Shown in pieces: positions 1-12,161 of a stretch of DNA of 31,757 bases. The position numbers and the translations under genes were made by a program. The stretch is taken from contig QXVZ01030741.1 in assembly GCA_008931825.1 (NCBI GenBank), positions 1 through 31,757 on the forward strand, written 5' to 3'. A model generated the notes under the pieces. It saw only the letters and a list, made by a program, of their open reading frames with translations, had not been told where the DNA came from and made no database searches. Source of the stretch: Phallusia fumigata. Taxonomy: Eukaryota > Chordata > Ascidiacea > Phlebobranchia > Ascidiidae. Within the stretch, counting starts at the first letter, position 1; each line of letters begins with the position of its first letter.

Positions 1-890
1 GACCATCGATAAACCTGATTCCGTTAATCTCGTCACACCTCCGACTGCAACCATTCCAAATGTCTGCAACCAAAATATGTTACATAAACCACTTTTCCAT
101 CCATATTTATTCCGACAAGCAATCATTAGTTCAATAATAGCAAGAAAAGCTCAGCTGAGGACATTTGACTTTAGGATTTTTGTGACACATTTGACAACCT
201 GACAACAAAATGATGCAACATTTTATGTAACCACTTTAGAGTTTGAGGATTGTGATTCTGAATCAGGTTACAAAGCGCATCATTGATTTAGGCGAGCATA
301 AAAATCCAGATACCAGCAAAATAGCCGAGCCAGTTGTTTGCATGTTTGTTTCGCCACAATGGAAGTCTTTTCTAATATAGTTGTAGTTTTCTATCATTAA
401 AAATTTATTACCATTCCACAGCATCCAGCCAACCACCACCCCACAATCTTCTGGGGTCTGGATATTTTGCTTGCAATCTCAGCACTGGTAACTGACTGTC
501 GTAGCAACGGCAAAACCTTAAAACACAAAGTGAAAAAATAGACATTGCCTAGAAATCTCTGTTTCTGTTTCTACACAATTACAACCAACGATTTTGGACG
601 GTAAACCAAATGGTCATGGGTTTAAATCCCACCAGAGGCAAAATTTATTAGCCTATGTTTTGCTGATCAAGCCATCACTTGATTTAGTATTATGTTGAAT
701 TTGTTTACTATGTTTTTTGCAAACTGGGCAGAGAGTGATTTAAACATTTTCTCTGTGGTTTCAACAACACATACAGAATGTTATACCAAACATTTACTTT
801 GAAATTTTTAATTGCCAAATGTTGATGAGTTTGGCCGATTCGATGAAGGCCCAAAAGCTTTTGAGAAGCCAATCGCCCGCATAGAGCCAT
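1..890 (-). CDS. COX15: COX15, heme A synthase (N-terminal part, three exons, runs off the left edge)
   Basis: COX15 is the inner-membrane mitochondrial enzyme that converts heme O to heme A for cytochrome c oxidase. Exons on the minus strand are 890-798, 516-412 and 63-<1, all joined in phase 0 with GT donors and AG acceptors. Exon 1 starts at ATG 890-888 and encodes 31 residues (MALCGRLASQKLLGLHRIGQ...) that are rich in basic and hydrophobic residues and free of acidic ones, as in a mitochondrial targeting peptide. Exon 2 encodes 35 residues including SRPQKIVGWWLAGC, the start of the first membrane segment. Exon 3 reads AVGGVTRLTESGLSMV, the signature that follows the first transmembrane helix in COX15/CtaA proteins. 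The rest of the enzyme, including the other helices and most heme-ligand histidines, lies beyond the left edge. The acceptor of exon 2 is not certain: AG at 518-517 keeps the frame best. Identity rests on the exon 3 signature and the preceding Trp-rich helix. Confidence 0.88.
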
Positions 891-2037
891 GTTGAATTAA
901 AACTGTTGCAAGATCAAATAATCACATTTACAACCATCAACTCCTAAAAAGGCAAAGATACAAACAGTTTACTAACTGATTTGCATAATGGAACCTTTAT
1001 GGTTTAACCACAGTTATGTTTTTGTAATATTATTATAACATAGTCTTAAGCTTATGATTGCTTGGATCTATTTATTTAAATTTACACAGAAAGTTTTCAA
1101 GCATTTGTGAAAAAATATGGTGCCAGTGTGTACCTTGTAAGTCTGGCTTGTGTACAAGTTATGTCTGAGTTTATCACAAATGGTTGTCAATTTCTAATTA
1201 TGTCTCCAACAAAAGACCTGTTACTGCATGTTTAATTCAGTCGCTTGTAAGTGGAAGTTGTATTTAAGTTTGTTAATGACAAATGACAAAGGGAGACAGC
1301 GTCATTATCCCTAGTTAAGGGTTTGTCCACACGTGGTAATAACTTTTCACTGGATTATCATCGACAATTTCATCATGTTTTGCCCCAGGGCAAATATTAC
1401 AACACCAACTTGCTGCCCTTTAAATCTTTGGGTAAGACAAAATCAACAAAGGTTTGTACATCCAGCTCTGTGTCAAGTTTAAGACAAATCTTCCAAGACA
1501 TAATCTTGTAGCGATCCATGTTTGCAGTTCACAGATTGCTGAGTTCACTTTAAATCAGATTTTTGTGCCTAAACCTGCCAAAACAAATATACAAAAACAT
1601 TCGTTCACACTATTTTTGTATTCCAAGAAAGCGATAAGCAGAAAAACAAATAAAATCACTGTTTATGAAAACATTGAGTGACTAATTGTGCACAAAAACT
1701 GTAACTAGTGTTTAAAGAATTCACACCACATATTGTGCACAGTTCTTAGCAGCAAATTATGTGGAAATATTGCTATATAACAAAAATATTGGTGATTGTG
1801 ATGTGGTTGTATTGCGATTGGAAACAAAACTGAACTACAAAAATGATCGAAACCAAAAAAAACGGAAGTAAGAATTTTTAAAGATTTCAACTTGTAATTA
1901 GACAACATAAAGTTGAATAGTTACAATGTGGGAAGTGAAATTTGAAGGCCTTGAATCGCAAACTAACATTTATAAAACATTCAATACATCAGGTTGAATA
2001 ATAAACCCCAGGATATGTTGAGTAAAGGACAGTACAG
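891..2037. other. Intergenic region between COX15 and the PP1 gene
   Basis: This spacer lies between the COX15 start codon (minus strand) and the 3' end of the PP1 gene (minus strand), so it should hold the COX15 promoter and 5' UTR. I see no convincing gene. A short open stretch at 1080-1230 on the plus strand and another at 1323-1511 show no supporting splice structure or recognised domain. No tRNA or transposon ends are evident. Confidence 0.5.
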
Positions 2038-2043
2038 TTTATT
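2038..2043 (-). terminator. Poly(A) signal of the PP1 gene
   Basis: The minus strand reads AATAAA 37 bases after the PP1 stop codon. This implies a very short 3' UTR. It is the only canonical hexamer close to the stop. Confidence 0.6.
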
Positions 2044-2080
2044 ATGAACTAAATTTGTCCATTGTTGTCCAATTAACTTC

Positions 2081-3070
2081 TTATTTTTTTCCTTTTGCTT
2101 TGTTTCCAGCATTTCTTGGTGGTGTAACTGGCCGACCCGCAGTAAGGGAACCATATGGATACTTTTTCTTGTCTGCAGGCTTAAGGATTTGAAATGAACA
2201 CATCAAGGTCTCGTCGATGCTCATCATGGCTCCGGCATTATCAAATTCCCCGCAGTAGTTCGGGGCAGAAAAGAGGGTGACCACCTGTCGTTTGGCAAAA
2301 AACTCATAGCCGTCTTCCACAACTTGATGTGCACGACAAATAAGATCGAGGTCATGCTTGTGGAGAAATTTCGCGACAACTTCAGCACCGAATGTAAATG
2401 AGACACCACGGTCATTTTCACCCCAACCAAATACTTCCTTGTCGGGATCAGACCACAAGAGGTCACACAAGAGCCCTTGGTCAGGGACATCGGTCGGTCG
2501 CATAATTCTGCGGATTTGCTCCATTGACTGCAGGTCAGGTGACAAACCACCATGACAACAGAAGATTTTTTCGTCAATTATAGCGGCCAAAGGGAGGCAG
2601 TTGAAACAATCAGTGAAAGTTTTCCACAATTTGATGTTGTACCTTCTTTTGCATTCATCGTAAAAACCATAAATTCGGTTGATGCTTGCACACTCGTGGT
2701 TGCCACGGAGGAGAAAGAAATTTTCAGGATACTTGATTTTGTATGCAAGCAGCAGAGCAATGGTTTCTAGCGATTGCTTTCCCCGATCGACGTAATCACC
2801 AAGAAACAAGTAATTTGATTCAGGTGGAAAGCCACCATACTCAAACAGACGTAGCAGATCATAATACTGGCCATGAACATCTCCGCACACTTTCAATGGA
2901 GCTTCCAGTTCCAGCAAGATAGGCTGACTGAGAAAGATTTCTCTGGATTTTAAGCACAAAGATCGAAACTCATTTTCAGTCAACTGAACATTTTTTCCTG
3001 GACGTGATCCTCGAACTTCAAGAAGACTTGCAATAATTTTGTCAATGTTAAATTTATCAGAATCGGCCAT
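2081..3070 (-). CDS. ppp1c: Protein phosphatase 1 catalytic subunit, intronless
   Basis: This is the Ser/Thr phosphatase PP1, a metal-dependent enzyme that is steered by many regulatory subunits in nucleus and cytoplasm. The single 329-residue frame is full length for the family. Residue numbering matches mammalian PP1-alpha: GDVHGQ with metal ligands D64 and H66, GDYVDRG with D92, RGNHE with N124, H173, and H248 in [17 protein letters not shown] (residues 268-278) contains the beta12-beta13 loop with Y272 and C273, the sites used by microcystin-type inhibitors. The tail keeps the Cdk site TPPR (T316), and the N-terminal [10 protein letters not shown] resembles the alpha/gamma class more than beta. 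The ATG at 3070-3068 aligns with the family start. It has no intron in the coding region, unlike every other gene in the window, which suggests a retrocopy that has stayed functional; no frameshift or stop is present. It is transcribed opposite to the USP gene. I am very sure of the family, less sure of the isoform. Confidence 0.97.
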   Translation of the reverse strand: MADSDKFNIDKIIASLLEVRGSRPGKNVQLTENEFRSLCLKSREIFLSQPILLELEAPLKVCGDVHGQYYDLLRLFEYGGFPPESNYLFLGDYVDRGKQSLETIALLLAYKIKYPENFFLLRGNHECASINRIYGFYDECKRRYNIKLWKTFTDCFNCLPLAAIIDEKIFCCHGGLSPDLQSMEQIRRIMRPTDVPDQGLLCDLLWSDPDKEVFGWGENDRGVSFTFGAEVVAKFLHKHDLDLICRAHQVVEDGYEFFAKRQVVTLFSAPNYCGEFDNAGAMMSIDETLMCSFQILKPADKKKYPYGSLTAGRPVTPPRNAGNKAKGKK

Positions 3071-3943
3071 TTTTTAAAATTTGGTTGGTCCAAAGTTAAA
3101 CTTAAATCTAGAGAATAACAACAATTTTGCTGGTTAAGGTTGGTCAAAACAGTCCTAATGAACTGCAAAAATTAATGTTTTTGCTNAACCGTAACAGCTG
3201 GATCGATCAGCTGTGAATGATTCCCTGAGGCTTGCGACTTCCCTTGTGACCTTGCCATGTATGAACATCAGTTGAACAAGACTGGTCTGAACCCTAAATG
3301 CTAATTGGTCAATGCTATAAAGTGATCTCAAAGTCTGACATAATTTTATCTGCATGACAGTTTATTTTTTGTTTCTCTCAAAAAAAGACCCAAACCCATC
3401 AAAAGTCTTGAGACTTTTTCAAAAAAGTCAACAATTCCAGACATTCAGGTTAAAGGTGAACTTTTAGTTTCAAAGCGCTGGTATGTTTCAACTAATTTGT
3501 GATGAGGGAATCACTGACTGCTTTGAAATGTGTCGTTCATTTGGTTTTTTCAAAAAACTGCATTTAATGGCACATAGATTTGAACTAATAATTACAGTAA
3601 AAAAATATCAAGATATGTTATCACAACCCAAACTAAACATTCCATCTCCCTGAAATAATGGGAAGAAAAATTAGCATTGCATTAAATCTTGTATGAACAT
3701 CACTGCCTGGTTCGTGCAAGAGTTTGTTTCATGTACTACTGAAAATGTCCAATTAACAACTATAATTTTGAAACATTTGTTCGCAAGATACATTGTAGTA
3801 CCTGCTATTAGTGATAACACCCACTGTAATCTTTCAAACTATTATGTAATTGGTAACCAGTGTTGTAATATTTAAAAAGATGTTTGCTAAACATGTTTAT
3901 CTATACCCACAAGTATAAAATCATGTAAAATAACTTTTTGCAG
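3071..3943. other. Region between PP1 start and first visible USP exon
   Basis: This stretch must contain the PP1 promoter (minus strand) and either the upstream intron or the 5' end of the USP gene (plus strand). It holds the single N at 3186. I looked for a start exon or a Cys/His-rich zinc-finger UBP exon and found none. The open stretch at 3693-3875 on the plus strand looks like intron sequence. The polypyrimidine tract and CAG at 3935-3943 form a good splice acceptor for the next exon. Confidence 0.5.
3186..3186. other. Ambiguous base N, possible collapsed assembly gap
   Basis: One N sits between the PP1 start and the first visible USP exon, where the missing USP zinc-finger exons would be expected. 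It may be an unresolved base or a gap written as one N. Confidence 0.5.
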
Positions 3944-6900
3944 CAAGCAATCCTATTCTCTCAAGCACCCCCACATCGCCCCCCCAACCTACAATCAACT
4001 TCACGACTCTCTCATCTTTGCTGCTACTTCAAAACGAGTCGGAAGATTCAGGCCAACTTGATTCCACTAGGGGGCTCACCGGGCTCCGTAACCTTGGCAA
4101 CACTTGCTACATGAACGCTGCTCTACAAAGCTTATCCAACTGGTAAAAAACATATTCTTTCAGTTTTGCATTAAATTTATGACAAATACTGTGGTTCCTA
4201 ACATATATGCCCCATTAATAAAATCAGTTGATACTGTTACATACAAGTGGTGAATAAACATGTTTGTTCCTATGAGCCAGATTTTTTGTGATACCTTGTA
4301 GCCTGGTTTTTTTGATTAGTCGTCTTATGCAAGTTGGACCATCATGGCGAGTGTTTTAATTTCACTATGTCTTATGCATATAAAGCTCATGAACCCCCCG
4401 AACTTTTCACGTGAAACCCTGCTGGAACAAGTGGTCTAATTGATATATTTGTGCTGTGGTATATCTGCTTGATCATTATTTGGCTTAATGAATTTTTAGG
4501 ATCCAGCAGATAACTGCAAAGAAAAAGTATTTGCGTCTAAATTGGTTCAAGTGCACCAAGACAATCGGTTACACAACAAGATTTAAACCTAAATCTTACT
4601 ATTTTTATATTTCAGTCCTCAGTTGAGTCTTTACTTCATGGCGATCGGGAAGTTGATTGCGACGAGCCAAAAACATTCGATGTCTGCAAGCTATTTGAAA
4701 GTAAGAAATATTTCTTCCTGATAACTTTTGTTACTTCCTCTTTTTCAATGACGTGCAAATTGTTTTTTAACTACTTAACATAATGAGTCATTTCTTTGTT
4801 ATCATTAGGCCTATGATGGCTGCTATTGTTCATACTATTGCTACTCACAATACACGTACAACAGGTTTTTAAAACTAACCCCTGCCGTTATCTGTAATGT
4901 GGTTAGTTACATTTCACAAACCAAGCAGAATTTGCAATTTACTTATGTACACCAATGTAAAATCCAGCCACACTTTTCAACATTTCTGATTTTCATGCTT
5001 GTATCATTTACTTTTTTTCAGCTTATTGGGGATCTTTGGAGTCCGAAAAGATTTTCATGTGTGGCGCCATCAAGTGTACACAGCACACTTCGAATGATTA
5101 ACGGCTCCTTTCGAAGTTATCAACAGCAGGTAAGCATATATGAGGCAACCAAATATTGCAAAATCTACACAGGTTATTAAACTGGATGTACCAGCCCATA
5201 TATGTACCAGCCCCTTTACTCGAAAATGTTGGCACAAAATAAATATGGTACAGCTACCAATGTCAAACACAAAACAATTAGTCCTGGAAATCAACTATTG
5301 CTTGGGGCAAGCACTTAATGTCCACATTAAAATTTATTTTAAAGACCAACGAAGCTTTATCCAATGAATTTTACCAATTATATGATAATCATCAATGTGA
5401 CAAATTTTCAGGACACACAAGAATTTCTGCGATGTTTCATGGATCGACTTCATGAGGAACTAAAGTTTGCTGTTCCCGTTGATGATCCACACTCCCTGCC
5501 CCAGTTCCAAGAAGCTGGAGATGCATCAGTAAGTTTCATTGAAAATAGTTTTTAACTTTGCCCTAAAGTTTTAAGCTGGCCTAAGTATGTAAGGAAATCA
5601 ACGGCTTACAGCATACCCTGTGTACTGTGGCTTCGGTCAGCACTATGAGGCTCCTAAACGGTTTAGACAACCGTAATTTCATTATAAACACATGATCAAG
5701 GGATCTTGGTGGTTGCAGCTTCATTGTATGCCATAGTAGTAGCAAGGTTGGCAATTAAATGTTGCAGCATATTTTTATTCTTGTCATCCCTAAAACACAA
5801 AGGTTGTAGGTTTGAATCATGTTGTTAGCTGGTTCGTTTCCCAAAGTCCAACTGGAACTTGGCCTCTTGCATCTTGCACAGCTGGTATATTAAAATTAAA
5901 CAAGTTTAAATGTTACATAAAAAACAAATGGTTTGTAACATTCTGAAGCTTGAAGAACACTTCAAGCTTGCTATAGTCCTGTTTATTTATGACAAAAATC
6001 TTTTCTATTCTGTTCCAATGATTAAGAATGATTACCTATGAGTAAATGTAAATAAATTAAATGTCCAACTGTGAGAAAACTGAAAACCTGTATTTCAGAA
6101 CTTGCTGCCGATCCCTCGCATTATCACACCATCGCCATCTAGTGGTGATGACACAATGTCAATGACGGTGAGCACATCGTCCGAGGAAAGTTTTAAATCC
6201 TGCCACTCGATGGAGGTAGATGCAGCAGACAGGGAGTCTGTGACAATGGAGGAGTAAGCAAAAGTTTTATTACCTTTTTTGTAAAACAAATACTTCCAGT
6301 GTAACTGTTTTAAACAACATGATGTGGTAAGTAGCATGTAAAAAAATTGTGATGTTGTCAGAGTTATTATTGTCTCTATTTATTACCAGGGAAAATGAAG
6401 AGCAGCCAATGATAGAAAGAAATTCTGTCACTTTTCCTCAGGTAAACACATTATGATTGCAGGGTTTACTGTTGGTATATTTAACCTAATTTGTTTCTGC
6501 TAACTGTCATATGTACCGAAAAGTAGTTTTCAATGTTAAAGCAAAATGTTTGTGGATGTTCGTTTGTCTCGCATTATTTATTCAGTTTTCCCCAACTTTA
6601 AAACAATGTGAAATATTTGTGTTCATTGCAAAATGTTACGTTTGTTCAAATTCTTCAGGAGTTGGATCAACTTCATGCCTCGGCCTCTCCGCTTTTCCGC
6701 AGCACTTCGATGCCGTCTATCGCAACATCTGACATCCAACATAGACATGCTGATCGAGAAGAAGCACGGAGAAAACGAACTATTTCATCACGATCAACGA
6801 CACAAATTGAATCGAGCTTCAATGCATCTGCAAGTGGTGAGCTGTTTTAAATCAAGCTTTGTTGATCTTTATTGTCATGATTTGTTGACCACTAAATGGA

Positions 6901-9900
6901 ATTGGCAGAGGAATGTAAAACTTAACAATTGAAGTTACTTATTGCATTATGTTAAAATTTTTGCCTAAATAAGTGTTTAAAAAGTGTGTTGCTTTTATCC
7001 TTCGTCTTGGCTATATTTACCCCTGGAACGAAAAACATGTCTCTGTTACTGGTTTGAAATTGTGAATATGTTGACCCATCTGATAATAATTAACCCCACT
7101 TATAAGATGGGGTCCATGTGAAATAAAATATGGGTGAAAAGAATTAAAAAAAATGATTCATTTTGATGTTACTTTTATTGCTAGTTAGATGTTAAGTTTT
7201 TGCCTTACAAACTGAATTGTTATATTGTCGCAGTGTTAAAACCCCCACCCAAGAAGAAAGTTTTTAAATATCAGAGCGTGATATCGGATATATTTGATGG
7301 AGAAATCCGAAGTTCCGTTCAGTGTCGAACTTGCGGGTCCATCTCTCACACAAGGGAAACTTTTCAGGTAATTTTACCATCACAATTAACATCTGGAACA
7401 TTATTGGGAACATTCCACATTTGGAACATTGAGCATGAATCTGTTAAAGGTTTTTAGAAAGAAATATACTGGCTCCAAATACTGTTTAGGACAACGCTCC
7501 ACAACCTTTTTCACTGTCATCACATTTTCAAACTTTCAAAATTTGGTGGCTCACCTCAACCTGCGTTTTGCAAAATTTGCCAAATATTTTTGTTTCCTAA
7601 ATAAGTTTGTTGGATTCCATGAACACTTTTGTACACCTGGTATCGTCTTGTGGCATACTTGTTGATTTAAACCACTTCTATCACTAATATTGCAATAGTA
7701 CCTACTGAAACATTTAATAAATAAAGCTTGGCCCTTTTTATTACTGTTGGGGCCAGAACATTCACCCCAACCACAACCAATAATGGTTTTTACCCCTTTT
7801 TAATTTGGTTTAAACACCATGTATTTGGTTATTACCAGGATTTATCACTTCCAATACCTGGTAAAGACGATACTGTACGATTACATGGATATTCCCAAAA
7901 CATGCCGATGCCGGTTGTCAGCTCCACACCCCCACCAAGTGGCCCATGTGCGAACACCGAGGGATATCCGACAAAGATATACTATATATGGGACTGGCTG
8001 AAAAGGTAGTTGCATAATTTCAGCAGAGAAACTCGCTGTGGTGTATTTTAGTCAAAAAACATTATTTTAGTTGGTTGACCTTAAAAACAATTGTAATGAT
8101 GAACAATGATTTTGAATTGTTGCACTTAATTTTAACAAGTCACTGAATTTTGTTGATGTTTTGTTCAGTTGGTTGTGGGGTCCCGACGTGAACTTGTGTG
8201 ATTGTCTCGCTGCTTTCTTCTCCGCTGACGAACTGAAGGGGGATAATATGTACAGCTGTGAAAAGTGTAAAAAGTAAGTGTTTGTCTAGAAAAACGTTTT
8301 ATGATCGTTGAAAAATTAGTGATATTCAATGTAAATTCGCTGCAACCTGAGCATAGTAATTTATAATTGTATCAAGTTCATTTACTTATAAAAAGTTAAA
8401 TTTCAACTCTGCAAATTAAAATGATAAAAATCAATTTGTACAGTAATAGCAGACAGGTTTAACAAACAAACCTGAAAACACCACAAACCTTTGCGCCATG
8501 ATAAATAATAGAAAAAGTTACATAAGTTTTAGATGAAGAAAGTTTAAAGAAATTTGCACACAACATACCTTCTGTCACTTCCAGATTACGAAATGGGATA
8601 AAATATTGCCGGTTACTGAAACTGCCCGAAGTTCTATGCATCCATCTCAAGCGTTTTCGTCACGAATATTTAACTTCATACTCAACAAAGATTTCATCAA
8701 CTGTCACTTTTCCACTGCAAGTGAGTAGTGAAAATTATGCTGCTTACCTCTTCACTATATTTTGTTTTGTTGCTTCACTTTCACACAGCAAGACATAGGC
8801 AAGAAAGCTGGGCTGTGTGGGTTTTGAACCCGCAACATTAGCCTATCTGTGTTTAACACCTGATTTGGAATAATATCTCTTGCTAGCCTGTTAAATTGTG
8901 TTTAGTTGACAAGTTGCAAGATTTTATTTTTAAAAACCAACAAATCATGAAATTTTCAGCATTTTTGTTTATTATTGCCAATACTAATTATATTTGCTTG
9001 TTTTCAGGGACTCGATCTGAGCCGTTATGTGGCAAAGGACAACATTTCGGAAAACACAATTTACGATCTTTCATCTGTAATAATTCATCATGGTGGTGCT
9101 GGAGGTAAAACATGTTATGACATTTAAATTCTGTTACTAACAAAAGTCTTTAATTCAACCAGTAAATTTATTAGCACTTCAATCTCCTACCTAAGTCAGT
9201 TTGCTTTACTGAACGATTTTTGTGTAAAAACTTCATGACCTCTCCTTGTAGTTATCTGTATTTGACATAACTGTGCAAAATTAAAGTGAAACATTATAAT
9301 GTAACACATTTAACACATTTTATTGTCATTCTTGTTCTTAGGTGGCCATTACACATCTTACTGTAAAAATCCATTGAATGGGAATTGGTATGAGTTTGAC
9401 GATCAGTACGTGACACAAGTTAACGAATCCACAGTCATCGGTGCTGAAGCATACGTACTTTTCTACAGGTAAATTTTCTCACTTGACATGAACCATTAAA
9501 CTGCTGTTAGGTTATTCACATGCACAGCATTGAAAATTTAATTTTACTTCCTCTCAACATCTGCAAACTTCTGATTCATAACATAATTTACTGTATAGAA
9601 GAAACTGTCATGTCATTTTTGCAATTACTTAGCTGCAGATAAAATTGATGAAGATGGAGCGACTAATAATCCGATATCGTGTTTAATGTCAATTGTACAA
9701 AATTTATTGTAAACAAAACAAGGTGCAAAAGAAATGACGTCATAGGTAATATGAAATAGGCACCTACTTATTGTAGACAAATGTGCAGCGCAGGTGGTAT
9801 GTAACAAAGCTCTGTACAAGTATTGAAATTAGTCACAAGTTCGTAAACAAACTTTGTTATTTGTTTAGATAAATAGATTGCACAATATTTTTCCTAAAAC

Positions 9901-11740
9901 ACTTTTTGTCATCCACAGCAAGCGCGATGAAGAAGCGAAAAAATTCCGTGAACAAGTGGTATCACTAGATGGTGCTAAAGAGCCAGTTCTGATGCGATAT
10001 TATGTTGCCGTTGAATGGATGCTTCAGTTTCTCACATTCGCTGAACCTGGCCCCATTGATAACAAATATTTTCTTTGCCCTCATGAAAGTGGGTTCCATT
10101 GACCTTGATTTTTTTCTGAACAAAACCAGCTGCACTTCATTCTAAGTGTTACATTTTAACATTTAAAATCAACATCAACTTTTTTTATTAACTGTAAACT
10201 ATTGTAAAAGTTATCATGCAAACTTAGATTTTTTATGAACAAGCTTGCATTACATTTTTCAGGCAATCTTTGCACTTTTACATGTAATTTATAGGGGTCT
10301 TAATGTATCACAGTTTAACTTGGAACTTTAAATGTTACAAGTGATTTAAAATAGTATTTTTAATCACAACTTACTTTGTGCTTTGACTAGAATGTAAACG
10401 AAAAGAGTTTTACCTACTGATGACACAGGTCTGTAAGTTCAAACACAAATAATTGTAGCAGCACAATGTTAGGCTCAAGTGACCCCCAATAAGCTTGTGT
10501 GCTGCCGTCTAAAATTTCACCTGTGTTTTTCAATCTAAAGTTTCAACTGTGACTTTTGTTCAGATCTAAAGCCAACGCTTCTGGATAGCGTGGGTGATCG
10601 AGTTTGTTGTGTCTCTGAGCAGACGTGGCGTGTCATGCATGAGCGATTTGGTGGTGGTCCCGCGGTAACTCACCTCCAACCGTGCGCGACTTGTATTCAC
10701 GAAGCCAAGGTGTTGGAAGAACGGCGCTTGGCTGAACGTGAAATGTATTTGAAGGTGAAATTGCTATGGTACCATTGTTGCTCGCTAAAGCTTAAGTTTT
10801 ACTAATGCATTGCACATTTCAGTAATTTTTTTTAAAATCTTTAATTCACAAAAAATATTTTGTAAACAATTATTATTTGCGACTTAATTTGCTACATTCG
10901 TCAAAAAAAAAACATATAAAATGACCTTGCAATTTTTTCCTGCTTCTTAAACAAATACAAGCTTTATTGAAGGACAGTGTTTGACAATCGCTGCATTTTT
11001 TACAGATAGCAGTGTTCGATATTTGACTTGAACACATTGTTTTTGTTTCAGTTAAGTGAAACATCTCAGGAGTTAGCAAATATGTCGACCTACTACATCA
11101 GCATGGACTGGTTTCGACGATGGCAAAATTTTATCCACGCAAAAGAAAATGGTGAGTAGAATTAATAGCTTTGGGAACCAGGAAAGATTCTATGCAAATT
11201 AAATAGGCCTAGCTGAGTTTTATTCCAAAGATATTTAACATAAATGTAAATTTTAGATCCCCCTGGTGAAATCAACAACCAACCAATTGCTGTTGTTCGA
11301 GATGGGAAAGTCACATTAAACAAAGGTAATGTGGACATAGAATTTGCTTGTGTTAACAGATCACCACACCACATACTTTCTATTTCCGTTTTAATACTTG
11401 AATGATTCAATTACAAAAAAATAGCTTTTTAGCATGTATAATGTTCTATTAATGGATAATCGTCAGTTATAATTCAGTCATATTAGTCATGAAAGCTGGT
11501 CAAGCTAGCGACATCTTTATACCAACACTTGCAACAGTTTTTAGTATTTAATTGCTAGTTCCTTATTTGGGTTTTAGCAAATCATTAACAAAACTTATCT
11601 GCCCAGGTGGAGATTATGGTGAAATTGCCGCTGAAGCTTGGACGTATTTACTTGCAACATACAGTGGTGGTCCGGCAATACCAAACAACACCATGATCAT
11701 CTATCAAAATGATGGTAGAAGCAACGAAGATGAAGATTGA
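3944..11740 (+). CDS. USP20/33: USP20/USP33-type ubiquitin carboxyl-terminal hydrolase (5' end missing)
   Basis: This cysteine protease removes ubiquitin from substrates. Phase-consistent exons: 3944-4142, 4616-4700, 5022-5129, 5412-5528, 6099-6253, 6390-6441, 6659-6836, 7234-7367, 7839-8005, 8169-8273, 8585-8720, 9008-9104, 9342-9468, 9919-10088, 10564-10754, 11052-11151, 11257-11325, 11607-11740 (TGA). They give about 773 residues. The Cys box is [20 protein letters not shown], with the catalytic Cys codon at 4105-4107; [10 protein letters not shown] follows. A poorly conserved Ser/Glu-rich insert covers 6099-6836. The zinc ribbon is VQCRTCGS plus YSCEKCKK, and [11 protein letters not shown] is typical of the family. 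The His box is GGHYTSYC (His codon 9347-9349), followed by WYEFDDQYV and AYVLFYR. Two DUSP domains follow: [14 protein letters not shown]...FGGGPAV and [11 protein letters not shown]...YSGGPAI. This architecture is specific to USP20/USP33. The family's N-terminal ZnF-UBP domain and the start codon are not found: the frame hits a stop at 3931-3933 and has no upstream Met, so at least one earlier exon exists. Confidence 0.95.
5770..5870 (-). repeat. Possible tRNA-derived SINE relic in a USP intron
   Basis: The minus strand has a B-box-like GATTCAAACC at 5818-5809 inside a 570-base intron. An upstream A-box is only weakly suggested. It resembles, but less clearly, the elements near 8824-8863 and 22521-22564. 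Boundaries are approximate. Confidence 0.25.
8790..8875 (-). repeat. tRNA-derived SINE relic in a USP intron
   Basis: On the minus strand an A-box-like TCAGGTGTTAAAC (8863-8851) is followed after about 20 bases by GGGTTCAA (8831-8824), a good RNA polymerase III B-box. The same pair occurs at 22564-22521, which suggests one SINE family. No clear tail or target-site duplication is visible, so the limits are approximate. Confidence 0.4.
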
Positions 11741-12161
11741 TGTGAAATGTCATTTTCATGCTGCTATTAATATAACTTTTTCCTGAATATTTTTGCAAAT
11801 CATTAATTCTATGTGGGTTGGTGGCAAGTTTTCGTCTGTGTGTTTTGTGATTATTAAACAAATTCCGCTTTATACAAATACAAACTAACAAAGTTGTAAC
11901 GTGGAGGAGGATTAAAAAGGCCAAAGTGCATTTTGCTTGTTAAATTTGGCAAATTTTTCCGATGATGCAGCCGATTGAAAGTGGGAAGTGTGAAAGTAGA
12001 GTTCATGTTTAACTTCAATTTGCATCTAAGTACGCTGACAACGGCCCTGTAGTAACTATGCGACAGCTGTAAGCTGATATAGTTCCTCTTTTGAAATGTT
12101 CCTCTTGCTCAATAAGTTTGATAGTTGCAAGTTGTATTGTGTGTAGACGTAGCAAGTTAGA
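11741..12161. other. Short spacer between the USP gene and the kinase gene
   Basis: Only 421 bases separate the USP stop from the kinase start codon. The span must hold the USP 3' UTR and the kinase promoter or 5' UTR. The best poly(A) candidate is ATTAAA at 11853-11858. Just before the kinase ATG a pyrimidine/G-rich tract ends in TGTGTAG, which could be a cis or trans splice acceptor; this is speculation. Confidence 0.5.
11853..11858 (+). terminator. Candidate poly(A) signal of the USP gene
   Basis: ATTAAA lies 113 bases after the USP stop codon and well before the next gene. No AATAAA is seen in the spacer. Confidence 0.4.

Noticed and set aside
600-665. Possible SINE B-box (GGGTTTAAATCCC) in COX15 intron 1
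   Set aside because: The invariant C of the B-box is missing and no A-box is evident, so it is at best a decayed copy.
1080-1230. Plus-strand open stretch reading FVKKYGASVYLVSLACVQV, faintly like a FAM210 (DUF1279) segment
   Set aside because: Only about 50 codons, with no supporting upstream exon or start codon, an uncertain acceptor and no matching continuation; the resemblance is too weak to call a gene.
1323-1681. Two overlapping plus-strand open stretches upstream of PP1
   Set aside because: No ATG at the proposed first start, low-complexity AT-rich composition, no domain and no splice context.
2224-2770. Several long open frames in other frames of the PP1 coding region
   Set aside because: They are shadows of the highly conserved PP1 frame.
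3693-3875. Plus-strand open stretch before the first USP exon, considered as the missing USP start exon
   Set aside because: It has no zinc-finger Cys/His pattern and no donor that joins in phase to the exon at 3944.
12145-12161. Trans-spliced leader acceptor just before the kinase ATG, implying an operon with USP
   Set aside because: A TGTGTAG is present, but 421 bases of spacer and a poly(A)-like signal fit two ordinary genes; only transcript data could show a leader.
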